From the NCBI GenBank assembly GCA_009767595.1, contig VSDK01024169.1, positions 102,328-166,327 of the forward strand: DNA of 64,000 bases, read 5' to 3'. Origin of the DNA: Symbiodinium kawagutii. Its lineage: Eukaryota > Sar > Dinophyceae > Suessiales > Symbiodiniaceae. Made by a program: the position numbers and the translations under genes. This document shows, piece after piece, positions 20,920 through 32,340 of this stretch (positions are counted from its first letter, which is position 1; every line of letters begins with the position of its first letter). Below the pieces are notes generated by a model. That model was not told where the DNA came from. It did no database searches and saw only the letters and a program-made list of their open reading frames with translations.

Positions 20920-22378
20920 TTGTCATCTATAATCTCGAAACAACTCTACATAACAATAAAAGAACATCCATGAATCATCAGCAATCTATACACAAGCGAT
21001 GACAAGACCATCTATGTCTATAATCCACAAACCAATTGTTGTTCTTTTTGTCATCCTCCTCGTTGCTGGGTGGTTCTGATGCCCAAGCTGGTGCCGGTCT
21101 CCATGCCATTTACCATCTCTGGCGGGTGGTTCGGAGGGAGGCCAGGAGCCAGGGATATCCACCCTTTGAAAGGGGGTGCGATTTGGAGCTACAAGGAGTG
21201 GGGCACTCACTATTAACATTGAAAGTAATTAAGTATAAACATTAACGTCACTATTAGCTACCAAATGTAGTTGACAACTATTCAAACGGTAGTAACCCAC
21301 TAATTCATATGGTAGTTATCCACTACTAACCACTATCAACCACTATTAACCACTATTAATCCAAACGGTAGTTATCCACCATTAAGCTTGCTTATTAGAC
21401 CAGGACTAGTCTTGTTGTTGGCTCAGGCCACCGGAGGCACAGAGCCCACAGGCGCATTAGCGCGACTGAAGGCAGGGGAGCACCGGTGGTGGGTGACCGA
21501 CGTTGCGGTTTATGTTGACGCTAAGCTGCGCTCAGCGAGGTCTTCACCATAGTCAACCATAGTTATTAACCATAGTTATTCACCATAGTTAACCATAGTT
21601 AACTCATAATCATGGTTATTAACCAAATCTATGGTTAACTAATCTATGGTTATCCAGATCAACCATGGTTAACCAGATTAATCATAGTTATCCAGATAAA
21701 ACATAGTTAACCATAGATGAGTCTTCACCAATTTGTTGGTGAATGATTGGTAAACAAGACCAATTGATCACCAGTTGGCTGGTTGATGATGGTTAATGGT
21801 TGGTTTGCAATCACTACGTTTCGGATTGCGGATCGCCATGGATCTGAGGAGGAACCAAGCCGGCAGCGGTACTGTGTTGATCTATGTTGGTATTATGGCG
21901 AGCCTGGGTCACAACCATCCCAGAAATGGGAAGGTGAAAATCCCAGCAGTTAGAGACTATTCAGATCTTCAATGGGATGTTCACCACGGGTGCAGGGTTC
22001 TGACCCACAGCCGTACAATCGATACACTTCCCCAGACCCATAGAGCACTAGTTCACGGTCAAAGTAGTGGGGAATAGCCACTGTCGATTCTGTCGGGTAA
22101 TGACACTACTCATATGGTGATGATCGGCTAATCTTGAAACATGTGTATTGTTATCATAGAGCCCTTATCCTAGTGTTTCTTGTTCATTCTATGATTATCC
22201 ATACCATTGCTATCATTGTCATATTAGGACAATCATGTTACAATGACAATATGACAATATGACAATATGGATTGTATAGAACTAATCTTCTAGACCTAAT
22301 TTTACCAGATCTACAATATAGATTGTAGACCTGATTCTTGTTCCTGTTCCCAGATGTTACGAGGTGCCCACCTGGTAG
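20920..22378. other. Repeat-rich interval, one GC island, no phased exon
   Basis: Holds a family E remnant at about 21130-21210 (GGGATATCCACCCTTTGAAA), then 10-bp blocks of the CCATAGTTAA type at 21240-21400 and 21545-21720, and a GC-rich island at 21420-21545 with no decisive frame. A family A half-end (GTTCTGACCCACAGCCG) is near 21990-22015. Confidence 0.5.
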
Positions 22379-25300
22379 GACAGACCTGGGACCCGCTTCC
22401 AGGCTGCCAAGGAGGTGCACGGCGCCGAAGCCTTCCAGGAAGCCTTGCAGTGCTGCGCTGAGGCGCAGCGCGGCGCAACGGTCCCCCAGGTGATGTGAAG
22501 ATAGATGTGATCACCATGTGGGGCATAACAACCTACAAATATGATAACCATATGGCTATGGGTTAATATTAATGAACCAACTAATGGGGAATAACCACCA
22601 CCAATAATAGGGAAATCAATTGTGAATGATGGGGGAATCAGGGGTACAGGGTTTTGACCCACTGCCATATAATGGGAATAGCTATAACATGTTGGGTATA
22701 ACATCTATGGCTAATTGGTAATGACTATAAATATACTATAGCAACCTAGAACAATAGTAACTATCTAATTTAATGGTAATAACTTAAGATAGCTGTTGGG
22801 TATAGCAACCTTTGAGTATAACTAAATCTGGGGTATATTGTAATCTAATGCTAAGAACTACAATATGTTATTAACAATGTGATAATGCTTGAAGAATTCA
22901 TACTAACAACCTATAACAACCTATAACAACCTATAACAACCTATAACAACCTATAACAACCTATAACGACCTATAACGACCTATAACAACCTATAACAAC
23001 CTATAACAATCTATAACAAGTAAAACTCATAATAGGGGTACCCCCCCAGTCATTCTTTATGAACCATTTATAGTAATAAACCAACCATGGTAGAACTAAA
23101 GAGAACTGTTGGGTATAACATCTATGGCTAATTGGTAATGACTATCACTATACTATCACAACCTGCAACTATAATAACTCATGGTTTTATCCATAGTAAT
23201 AACTAAAGATAACTGTTGGGTATAACATCTATGGCTTGGTAGTCACTAGAACTATAATAACGATGGAAATACCCACTAGTCACTAGTATGATGATTGGTT
23301 ATAACTGCGTGCAATCTGACCATATATAACACTACGATGGGGTATAACATGTTCTAACTAGTTATAGTGTATTCATATCATGAGGTATAATCATAGGGAA
23401 AGCTTGTTTGCTAGCTAGGGACTTGGCACCGAAGGATACCTAAGGCGCTGTCAGTGGTTGAAGCTTTCTTCTCTGTTGGCTGACCTCGAGACATGATTTT
23501 GCCAATGGCGCAGTGGTCTTTGTTGTGTTTTTAACGATGGTTTCGCAGTGATAGTGATTGACCTGATTGCTTGTTGACATTTTTTCATAAGCATTTCGGA
23601 ATATTGTGATTGATAACGGTTAGCGGTGAAGGATGGAAAATCATGGATACTGACGGTTAATCAATGGTTGGTCGTGGTAATTTTTCGTCGTGGTCAGATG
23701 CTTGATAATGGAACATAATTGCCATAGCAACCAGCCGGTGGAATGATTGGTGGTGATGACTGTGGATGCAAGATAGTGTTTATACAGTAAAGGCAAGATT
23801 TGGATGCTTCTGTCAAAAACAAGGAAATGCCAAACCTCCCAAATCCAGCAAGACCCGTGGCGTGTTACAGAAATGTACGAACACATCCGGACTTCAAGAA
23901 ACATAGCACTGGCTGATGGTTTCAATTGCGTGTGTTGCCTGGGAAAACTACACCCATCCTACTGAAATTGGTGGCCCCAGCCCCCATCTCTGAAGTTCTT
24001 TCCTCGGCCTTGCCAACTGGCGTTTTCTTAACATGGGGGTACTCCCAGTTATCATGCAATATATTGACTTATAGCAAGAAACCAACTTTTTGTTTGCTTC
24101 TCAAGCTGGCTTGAGGAACCACCATGGATAGTTGGCATATCCCCAAGAATCGTTGGTGATTATCTCCTACTAACACCATTAACCATTGGTCCACCATGGT
24201 TTATTCACCATTTGAGACAATAGAGTTGGAGTATCTCCCCTACTATTGGTTTACTATCCCCTTGTTAACAACCATACTTAACCACGAATAAACCAACCAT
24301 CCCATTGGGGGGATCCCAAGCTGGCTTGAGAACCACCTGGCTCCAACTGGCTCCAACTCAGCCCTTGCAGGCCATTCTGTGCTGTGGCGATTGCAAGTCC
24401 AGCTTCGTGCTGGTGGACGCCTGCATCGATCTCTTGGCCACCGCGGCACACGAGGCGCCGGCGGCGCCGTGAGCAGCGAGCCAGCGTTGGGTGGGTGCTA
24501 GCTGTAGCCACGCTGAGGCCGAAGTCTGTGGGTGCTTGGGTAATGAAAATATTGAATTGATTGTAGATAGTTTATATATAACTATCAATATTTATATTGT
24601 AGATAAATTAAGTATAATGATAGTTATATATTAAGTATCATTAAATTGATTTTAGATCATTCAATCAAGTATATTATTTATTGATATATTGAAGTGGTAT
24701 ACGATATCATCAATGCGAATCCATGTTATACAACATAGAAGTGTCACTGTTCAAAGAAAATGCTTGTTTCATAACCAACAAACACCGGGTGGAGAAGTTC
24801 ATGCGGGATCTCCATGACTAGGAGCCGAACCCTTGGCATCACATGGAAAGCCCTGGAAATTCCTCCTTGCGAGCGCTGATAGCAAGCGGCTGCTTGATAT
24901 TTGGGAGGTTCTTGGAATAGGGAGTCCATGGGAATCCCGAAGTTATGGATCGTTAATTGCTATACATGTTAATAAAGCATGATTTGGGGGTACACCTATG
25001 GCTTGAGAAACCACCATTCGTTCCTCGCAGTGTCGAACGCAAAGAGCTGGGACCCTGGGACTCACTGAGGGTTGGGTTTGTACGGTTGGAAAATACTGGT
25101 GCCTTTGTTTCCCAGAACATACATCAAGACATATCAAGATCAGATTACACACCACCTGAAGTGGATCCTTCCTTTCCAATTTGCATCGATCTAAATCGAA
25201 CACTTTCATAGGCAGACGTAGGCTTGAAACAAGCAATCCAACCATCCAGGCTTTTGTTTGAACAGAATGTGTCAATTCACAGGAGGAAGATTGCAAATAA

Positions 25301-27334
25301 TCAACCCAACCAACCAACCAACTGATCAACCCAACCAACCAACCAACTGATCAACCCAACCAACCAACCAACTGATCAACCCAACCAACCAACCAACTGA
25401 TCAACCCAACCAACCAACCAACCAACTGATCAACCCAATCAACCAACCAACTGATCAACCCAATCAACCAACCAACTGATCAGCCCAAACAAAAGGCACC
25501 CAACCAAAACGATCAAAGATCCGACTCCAGGGCGAGAACTCGCCGGGGCTACTGAGCTGGTTGGTCCAACGCTTGGGTGGGGAGGTCAGCAGCGGGCTTG
25601 GAGGTATGCTCGTGGCAGTTGGGGCAGTGTTGCTTCTGCTTGGTCAAGATGAGGTTCTGGGTGAAATTGGTTGAATTCTGTATTGATGTATACTGGTTAT
25701 TGCTGATTTTCTTTTTCTTGGTTTTTGATTCTCTCAGGTACTTGGGATATAGATTGCAACATCTTTGTTTTTGGCTTTTGGCATCAGCAGCAGTAGGCGT
25801 CAGAATTCTAGCTTGCAACTCTCAACTTGGAGTTCTGCAGCCAAGGGGTTGGGGATGAGAGAATCTCAACTTTTACAAGCGTTCCAACTGTTTGTTGTCA
25901 GAACTCACTCTACACATGATGCAGACAGATATGTGGGTTTCGTAGTCACTGCCTGTATCCTTGAGGTGCAGTTTCCAGAAATGCATAGTTCTGGTTTCCC
26001 AGCATACTCCATCGCCACGTGTGACTCCCTTCTCTTCCCCTTTCCGCAAGGGAGCACTTGTTCATGTAGGTACAGGTAAGTAACAAACATTCAAACCTGA
26101 TTGGGGAGGTGCACATGGCAACAGAGTGGCGAAAGCCAGGTTGATGAGAAAGGAGATAGCCATAAACAATGGATTTAATGGTATTAACATGCATTAACAG
26201 AAGATGGACAGCCAAAGAGTTGTTGACTGGTGTTCACCTGTTCGACCCATACCCTGTGGGACTAGCAGTTAAGTTATTCACTTAGGTACTCTTACAATAA
26301 TCTCTGTTGTCACCCGCAATCTCGTAGAATGTAAAATCAGCTTCGGTTGGCTGTGTGTATAATGTATTTGCTCTCTGTCACACATCTAATTACACATAAT
26401 ATGTATGCACACATACACACACATATACATATATATATATATACACACAATAGAACGATACAACTGCGCTTGCCGCCTAGTATCTATATTGCCTTGTCGT
26501 TTGGTTGTTTGATTATTTTCACCATTTAAGATTCATTCTCATGCTTTGCCACGTCTACTTCCATTACTGGCTTTTGGTAATGCATCATTTGCCTTGGACA
26601 CCCACAACTTTATGTTCCCGAATGATTCATATCATCGTTAGTGGCTCATACCCTCCGTGTTGGTTCCCGTGTTCGCAACTCGTTGCCGAACTTTTGGGTA
26701 CGCTGACCCATTTCCATGATATTTGCTTAAGTGACTACCCTCACATAACCATTCTTTTCCCTATGATTTGGTTGGTCATTATAAGCCATTATTGTTGGTT
26801 AATAGTGACCCATAGCCAAATCCTTACCGGAACCTGTGTGGTTGAAACCACGGATCAGTCGATCAGGACATCGCTTCAGGTCCACCTTTGGGGGGTGTAT
26901 TTTCACTGCGCACAACGATCATCGACGTTAAAACGTAACGACCATCGACGTCAACAATTAAGGGACATCAACAATTGAATGTGATACAAGTGTTTCTGCT
27001 ATAGTATAGTTTCATATAGTTTTTGCTTCCATTGTTGAAGTTACTAAACTATTGGTAACTTACAATGTGTTGAATCAACCTATTGTTGAGGTGAGGGAAC
27101 CATTGTTGTGCAAAGGATTGGTAGTGGTTGGTTCAACTAGTGTAACCTTGATCCCTAGTGATAAACTCCCCCAGTGATTGCTAGACCACCAAGGCTTGGT
27201 TCACCTTGTTCCACCCCCAATGGCCCAAGGGTTAGCGGTGTCACACTGGGGCCAGGCCAAAGCCTTGCGAGATCGTCCTGCCCGGCAGCGCGCTGCGAGT
27301 TTGCTCTGGCGCTTGTGGGGGCAGCCCAGCGCTG
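22379..27334 (+). CDS. Three GC-rich exons with matching phases, helical Ala/Leu/Cys-rich protein
   Basis: Exons 22379-22489, 24371-24468 and 27230-27334; phases 0-0, 0-2, 2-2. Acceptors are CTGGTAG, CCTTGCAG and GCCCAAG; donors GTGATG, GTGAGC and GTGAAA. Peptides: QAAKEVHGAEAFQEALQCCA, AILCCGDCKSSFVLVDACID, VSGVTLGPGQSLARSSCPAA then EFALALVGAAQR. Third positions are strongly G/C. The paired-helix look resembles ARM/HEAT-type repeats, which would fit the HEAT exon at 31709, but no single repeat motif is diagnostic here. Other exons could lie inside these 1.9- and 2.8-kb introns. Confidence 0.55.
22553..22667 (+). mobile_element. Family A MITE (115 bp)
   Basis: TGGCTATGGGTTAATATT...GTTTTGACCCACTGCCA, flanked by ATAT on both sides when the TIR is counted from GGC. 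It lies 64 bp after the exon ending 22489. Confidence 0.8.
22907..23017 (+). repeat. 10-bp minisatellite CCTATAACAA, about 11 units
   Basis: CAACCTATAA units follow back to back with a few CGACC variants. Followed by family B fragments (GGGGTACCCCCCCAGTCATT) and diffuse GGTATAAC-rich DNA to about 23400. Confidence 0.95.
23018..24360. other. No supported exon; family B pieces
   Basis: A degraded family B element lies at about 24028-24125 (TTCTTAACATGGGGGTACTC ... GGCTTGAGGAACCACC). A right half is at about 24285-24346 (TGGCTTGAGAACCACC), 25 bp before the acceptor of the exon at 24371. The rest is AT-rich without a usable frame. Confidence 0.5.
24975..25014. mobile_element. Family B right-end remnant
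   Basis: CATGATTTGGGGGTACACC and GGCTTGAGAAACCACCA only; the left half is missing. Confidence 0.55.
25290..25490 (+). repeat. Minisatellite of about 25 bp (CAACCCAACCAACCAACCAACTGAT)
   Basis: Seven to eight units differing mainly in the number of CAAC steps. Confidence 0.93.
25491..27229. other. No supported exon
   Basis: Several ORF-length frames occur (for example at 25577-26079) but none shows biased third positions together with splice sites. A (CA)n/(TA)n tract is at about 26405-26450. A reverse family A remnant ending AGTGACCCATAGCCA is at about 26749-26818. Confidence 0.4.
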
Positions 27335-27742
27335 GTGAAAGGGTACAGGATATCGAAGCTGGAGATGGCCGGAGATGGCAGCTATGTTTCGCATGGAGTT
27401 TCTCCAGAACCCGCTTCCGTGCTTGTGTGCATTTTTGATCCCCCCGCGAGGGGTGCTGCATAGAATGCGTTATTGCAACTTGACATGTATGAGTGAGCGG
27501 AAACATCTATGAATGTAGGTGGATCAAGAGTACACACAGTGCGCAGAGTCGTTCCGCAGGGTGAGGTTTTGACACAGCGTAACGTCTTGGTGGCTTTCAG
27601 GATGATCAACGATTTGCACATGATTTGCTGCTGCTGTTGATCCATTCCGAAGCAATTTAGAAGTGTGTTTATTCATATTATGCACTCCGCAAATTTGTTG
27701 GTTTCCCATGGTTTCTCCAAGACCCATGATCATATGGCATGT

Positions 27743-27865
27743 GGTGGTTTCCCAAAATAGGGGTACCCCAAATCCTCCCATACTAATCCATACTATACAA
27801 TCATACAATCATTGTGTGTGAATAAACACACCATTTTTGGGGTTCCCAATGTCAAGAACTCCACC
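27743..27865. mobile_element. Family B element
   Basis: TGGTGGTTTCCCAAAATAGG at the left and CCCAATGTCAAGAACTCCACC at the right, with a short internal duplication (CATACAATCATACAATCATT). Confidence 0.65.
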
Positions 27866-28100
27866 GAGATATAAATCAATGGTATCACCATGTTCGCTCT
27901 CCGTTGCCCATAGAGATGGGCTGAACCGGCGTTGATGATGCTGACCTGCCAGCGGTTTGGTGACTGATCACGGTTGACTCAAATCCACATGGTTAACCCA
28001 TGGTGAAACCATGGATGAACCCAGGGTAAACCCGCTCAACCCAGTGATCATGGTGGTTGGTCATGGTGGTTGGTCATGGGGGTTGACTCACAGTACCCAG

Positions 28101-28406
28101 CAATCTCTTTGTTTGGCATTTCTTCACGGGTTCCCCTGAAGGTGTTTGGCAACGTGGGTCTCAGCATCCGCCCCTCAGGTTGCCCGAAAAACACGAACGT
28201 CAGGCGAAGCAGAGTTGGCAGTAGAATGGGGGGAGGTTCTCATTACAGAGATGGCTTTCGCCGGTAGTTAGCGCGGTCAAGAACTCTTCCGAGGATGCAT
28301 TCTGCATGGTTCACTTACCTGCTTTGTGCGCTTTTTTGTGGCAGATCAGAATCTACCTGAGGGGTTCCCACACGTCGCTGCTGGGATTTTTGCATGGCTC
28401 ACATTG
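28101..28406 (+). CDS. Two phased exons, unknown product
   Basis: Exon 28101-28235 starts after TACCCAG (two bases, 44 codons, one base) and reads ISLFGISSRVPLKVFGNVGL then SIRPSGCPKNTNVRRSRVGS. Exon 28345-28406 starts after TTTGTGGCAG in the same phase, reads QNLPEGFPHVAAGIFAWLTL, and ends at a strong donor, GTAGGT. A competing frame of the first exon (NLFVWHFFTGSPEGVW) does not phase to the second. Possible further exons are at about 28499-28541 (IEGICIPSSQLIPL) and 28552-28598. No family recognised. Confidence 0.55.
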
Positions 28407-28654
28407 GTAGGTGCGCGGAAGTCTTCTGCCTGGCAAGTCATTTTTCTCCCCCACAACTGGTCAAGGCTTTCTTTGTTGGTGTCCATATATGGAAGATCGA
28501 GGGCATTTGTATACCATCTTCACAATTGATCCCTTTAGTCCTAAGAGAACCTATGCCATAGACCTATGCATGAAACACTTCGCACTTTCTGCACCATAGC
28601 TGGCCTCTCTTGGAACTCGTTCTCATGGGAAAAGCGCTAATTCTGCTTCAATAG

Positions 28655-28830
28655 ATCCAACTGAAATGGAAATTTGGTTGGTGGTTTGAAACATGTGTTA
28701 TTTTCCCTGGTATTACGAAACATAGCGGTGGTTCAACCACCAACCAGAAACAATGTTTGTATATTTACGAGTCAGCTGTACCCTACCACCAGCAGACCAC
28801 CATTCATAACTGTTGAATCTTTGGCTTAGT
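28655..28830 (+). CDS. Two exons joined across a 71-bp family C intron
   Basis: Exon 28655-28676 (IQLKWKF plus G) follows GCTTCAATAG. After the element, AA ACA ATG continues in phase: TMFVYLRVSCTLPPADHHS, then TAA. A donor before the TAA was not identified, so this could be a gene end or a mis-set 3' border. Confidence 0.5.
28677..28747 (+). mobile_element. Family C introner-like element, shortest copy (71 bp), whole intron
   Basis: GTTGGTGGTTTGAAACATG at the left, GGTTCAACCACCAACCAG at the right, TATTTTCCCTGG in the middle. It is an internally deleted family C copy, and its ends coincide with the splice sites. Confidence 0.75.
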
Positions 28831-29259
28831 GATGATCAGCGATGGTTCATGATGGTTCATGGTTAGTTGGCAATGCTCCGTGGTCAATCATCACATTAGC
28901 CATCACATTAAATTAGGCTTAACCATTATCAAGAGTCAGTGGTTATCCATAGTTAGATATTGTTAGGAATCACATTGACCTTCATCATTATCACTAGTGA
29001 TTGATCAATTATCAACTATGTGGTTATTGATTCTTAATAAGCGTTACATGTCAACTATCATCGAATCAACTATCATCAACTATTTGAAAAACCAACCATA
29101 TACAACCATAGGTGAGAACCTCCATATTTTTTATGATGACAACCATAGTCATCAACAAGCAGAGTTATGAACCACAATCGTTAACAACCACCATCCTTCC
29201 GTGTAGTTGTTCCCCATCATCCCACACATCACCGGCTGGGACTTCTGGGGCCCTTCCAG

Positions 29260-29323
29260 TTGTCGCGGCTGATTCTGGACGCAGCGACCATGGCCTTGTT
29301 GGACTTGGCCAAGGCTGGGAAGC
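29260..29323 (+). CDS. Probable exon, Leu-rich helical segment
   Basis: Acceptor CCCTTCCAG, then LSRLILDAATMALLDLAKAG K up to C|GTCGCC (phase 0 to 1). Third positions are mostly G/C. The frame shifted by one (ALPVVAADSGRSDHGLVG) is longer but has poorer third positions. The peptide would suit a HEAT/ARM-type helix pair, but this is only an impression. Confidence 0.45.
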
Positions 29324-29926
29324 GTCGCCCATGAGAGTCGTGGAGCCAAGCTGCCTTCCTGAGCGATTCACCCTGATGCACCCTTTATATTTGCTTGTTG
29401 TCTTCATAAGTATTGCTGATAAGTTCAGTAATAAGAAGGATCATGGCCCAGAATGAGATGACATGAATCAACAAGAAGAATGACGAAACCTGAGCGGTAT
29501 ATCAAAAAAAACAGCAATTTGCTGAGATGATTCGTAAGAAGCAAAATGAATAACATGTGGTATATCAGGTCCCCCAATGATGGATGCTAGTTGGCAAGTG
29601 CTTAGTGACCATGACTCGCCCTTCAACTGACGTCATACCAGTTGTAACTCATGACTTCTAATCATCATCAAACAATATGAAACCCTACCACTGAAGTTAG
29701 CCATTGTTACTACTCATGACCTTCATCAGCAAGCCCCTTCAACTCATAGCTTCATTGAAACCGACCATTTGGATGCCGTCCGGTAACCAGAGCTGGGACA
29801 GGACAAGACGCCTGCGATCCGCCTGGCAGCCACGCGTGGCTTGAGCAAAATTCCAGGCATGGCAACTTCGCTTCGGTCCGGATTGAGACATGGTGCAGCG
29901 GCAAGTTTATGGTTGGTGACTATATT

Positions 29927-30026
29927 GTGGTTTCTCAAAATAGGGAGCCCAAAAAATGGCTGGTTTATTACTATAAGTGATTAATAATGGATGATTTGGG
30001 GGTACCCCTATTTTGAGAAACCACCA
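29927..30026. mobile_element. Family B element
   Basis: TGTGGTTTCTCAAAATAGGG and CCCTATTTTGAGAAACCACCA are near-perfect inverted ends. GCTGGTTTATTACTATAAG and GGATGATTTGGGGGTACCCC form the inner part. It ends 22 bp before the exon at 30049. Confidence 0.85.
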
Positions 30027-30048
30027 TATGGTAAGATGTATGACTGAG

Positions 30049-30450
30049 ACATTTGAGAAAATTACTTGAAAGAAGAACATGGACCATGTATAGTTGGTGT
30101 TCCTGTAGGAAATTGTCCGACCAGGTGAGTTTCCGACAGGGTAATTAGCCTTTGGTAATCTAATATGACAATGGAAAATAACCATGTTTTATGGGAAACC
30201 CTGGGAAACCAGCTATAGACAGATGGTGGATTTTCCATTGCCATGTTAGATTACCAGAGGGTAGTCATTTGTTCAATAAGAATCCATGTTGAAGTCACTA
30301 GAAACGGAAACATTAATTTACCACAGATGATTTACCAACCATTGTTTGTCGGCCAGTCACCAGACATTATCATAGAGTGCTTTCTTCGCCGATACCAAAT
30401 AGCCCCAAAAACATCCAAGAACATCGGTTTGGTCAACATTGCAGCAGCTG
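30049..30450 (+). CDS. Two phased exons around a family D intron, unknown product
   Basis: Exon 30049-30124 starts after TATGACTGAG and reads HLRKLLERRTWTMYSWCSCR then KLSDQ, ending at the consensus-like donor GTGAGT. After the 133-bp intron, exon two starts at 30258 in phase 0: RVVICSIRIHVEVTRNGNIN, LPQMIYQPLFVGQSPDIIIE, CFLRRYQIAPKTSKNIGLVN. The frame is open to a TGA at 30459-30461; a GTTCTA donor after IAAA would end it near 30450. This 65-codon frame is one of the longest unbroken exon frames in the window. No family recognised. Confidence 0.65.
30125..30257 (+). mobile_element. Family D introner-like element within a 133-bp intron
   Basis: TTTGGTAATCTAATATGACA and CCATGTTAGATTACCAGAG are inverted ends. 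The donor GTGAGT lies 14 bp left of the element. The acceptor AG is the last two bases of ATTACCAG in its right end. Confidence 0.75.
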
Positions 30451-30679
30451 TTCTAAACTGATGCCAAAAGCGTGCAGGAACTATAATTCAGCCTGTTTGG
30501 GAAATTTATCTCACACTGCTATGCTTGGCATACACTTGGATGTGCTGCTTTTTGGTGATGTTTGATGTGCATAGATAAAAACCATATGTATTTTCATATT
30601 ATATTGTTTGTACGGGGTACTTCCATGCCAATACTTCTTTGGTTTTCTCATTCACCAATCATTTCACCACCATTCTCCT

Positions 30680-31708
30680 ATTCTGAACCCTAGATCAACC
30701 ATAGATAAACCCTCGATTAAGCACAGATCTCAGATCAATAATTAAAAAAGACATAGATATACTGATAGTTCCACCTATTGACCACCAACTATTACTGCCA
30801 TTGACCCCAGATTTGGTTTTCTCATTAACCATAGACTAACTATAGATTGCCCACATATTGACCGTAGATCAACCACTAAAACCCTTAGAATGACTATAGA
30901 TAAACCCAAGATTAAGCCTAAATTACTAATACATCAGCCCTAGATTTTTCATGGATTAGCCCTAGATGTCACCAAAATCCCCAGATATCTCCATAAAATC
31001 CTGAAAAACACCATAGATTAACCATAGGTCCACAAATAAAAAAAGACATAGATTGACCATAGATACACCCTAGATCAACCAATCAAAAAGCATAGATTTA
31101 TCATGGAGAAACTATTGCAAACCCTGAGATCAACCATAGATAAACGCTAGATGTCACTCTCAAAACCCAATAATCATACAAAAAACCCTAGATCAACCCT
31201 GGATTTACCACAACTTCACAACCCACCCATGGATTGAAATCCCCTGATGTCACTACAAAAAACCCAATAATCTCACATTAACCCTAGACTAACCCTAGAT
31301 TAACCATACATTAACATCATTAACCCTAGACCAACCCTAGATCGACCCTATCCTGAAATCAACTCTAGATCAACCATAGAGATCAACCCTAGACTAGATC
31401 AACCATAGATCAACCCTTACAAACCCCTGTCAATCCTATATAGATCCACCATAGGCCTATAGATCCTATAGATAAAAATCCCTTACTAACCATAGATTAA
31501 CCATCCATTAACCCAATCCTATATAGATCAACCCTAGACTTACCATAGATAAACCCTAGATTAACCACAGATTGACCCTCACCGACCCTATGAATCCCTT
31601 ACTAATCCTAGACTTACCATAGATAAACCCTAGATTACCCACAGATTGACCCTTACTAACCCCTATGAATCCCTTACTAACCATAAATTAACCATCCATT
31701 AACCCTAG
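30680..31708 (+). repeat. Degenerate AACCCTAGATTAACC repeat field, forward arm
   Basis: Irregular units around CCCTAGAT(T/C)AAC and CCATAGATTAAC, spaced about 10-13 bp, fill about 1 kb. They resemble, but are not, the TTTAGGG-type telomere repeat. Confidence 0.85.
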
Positions 31709-31880
31709 ATGAACCGCTTCACCAAGCCCGTCACGCCGCGAGGCGGCGAAGCCTGCGCTGCTCTGCTGCAGCTCACGCGCGACGTGACTCCTGCGGTGCG
31801 CGGCGCTGCGGTGGAAGCGCTGGGCGACAGCGGCGACAGCTCGGCGCTGTGGGAGGCGAGGGATCGATGGGATGAGAACG
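31709..31880 (+). CDS. GC-rich exon encoding a HEAT-type repeat
   Basis: The acceptor is the last CCCTAG of the repeat field. The frame starts ATGAACCGC, runs 57 codons plus one base, and reaches a G|GTGGAT donor. The segment ACAALLQLTRDVTPAVRGAA then VEALGDSGD is the typical second-helix pattern of PBS-lyase/HEAT repeats (D..P.VR.AA..ALG..GD). Nearly every third base is G or C, while both flanks are AT-rich. HEAT repeats form protein-binding solenoids, so the gene is probably a scaffold or adaptor. The initial ATG may only be an internal codon. Confidence 0.7.
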
Positions 31881-31889
31881 GTGGATCTA

Positions 31890-32340
31890 AGGGATTCATA
31901 GGGGCTTAGTAGGGGATAATCTGTGGTTAATCTAGGGTTGATCAAGGGTTGATCTATAGGGTTAATGAGGGTTAATCTGGGGATTCATAGGATTAATTAC
32001 CAGGGGATAGTAAGGGTTGATCTGTGGTTAATCTTGGGTTGATCAAGGGTTGATCTATAGGGTTAATGAGGGTTAATCTGGGGATTCATAGGATTAATTA
32101 CCAGGGGATAGTAAGGGTTGATCTGTGGTTGATCTAGATGTATAGTTGATCTGTGGTTGAATCCCTAAGGGTTAATCTGTGGTGGATGTATCTCGAGGTG
32201 ATTCGTAGGGTTGATCTACAGAGTTGAAGGATAGGGTCGATCTAGGGTTGATCTAGGGTGGATGTTTAATCTATGGTTGATCTAGGGTTAGTTAATCTAG
32301 GCTTAGTAGGAGTTGATAACAGGGGATGATGGTTAACGAT
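31890..32340 (-). repeat. CCCTAGAT repeat field, inverted arm
   Basis: Here the + strand reads GGTTAATCTAGGGTTGATC, the reverse complement of the left arm. One unit of about 115 bp (ATAATCTGTGGTTAATCTAG through GATTAATTACCAGGGG) is nearly duplicated at about 31915-32020 and 32010-32115. Confidence 0.85.

Noticed and set aside
20501-21002. ORFs of 107-141 codons on both strands
   Set aside because: They translate the (TTG)n/(TTGTCA)n tract (poly-Val, poly-Leu, poly-Cys, poly-Thr). Only repeat shadows.
25290-25490. Regular repeats that might suggest a CRISPR array
   Set aside because: The units differ only in CAAC number and have no unique spacers; eukaryotic minisatellite.
30680-32340. Interstitial telomere array
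   Set aside because: CCCTAGAT/CCATAGAT units are irregular and do not match TTTAGGG-type repeats in register.
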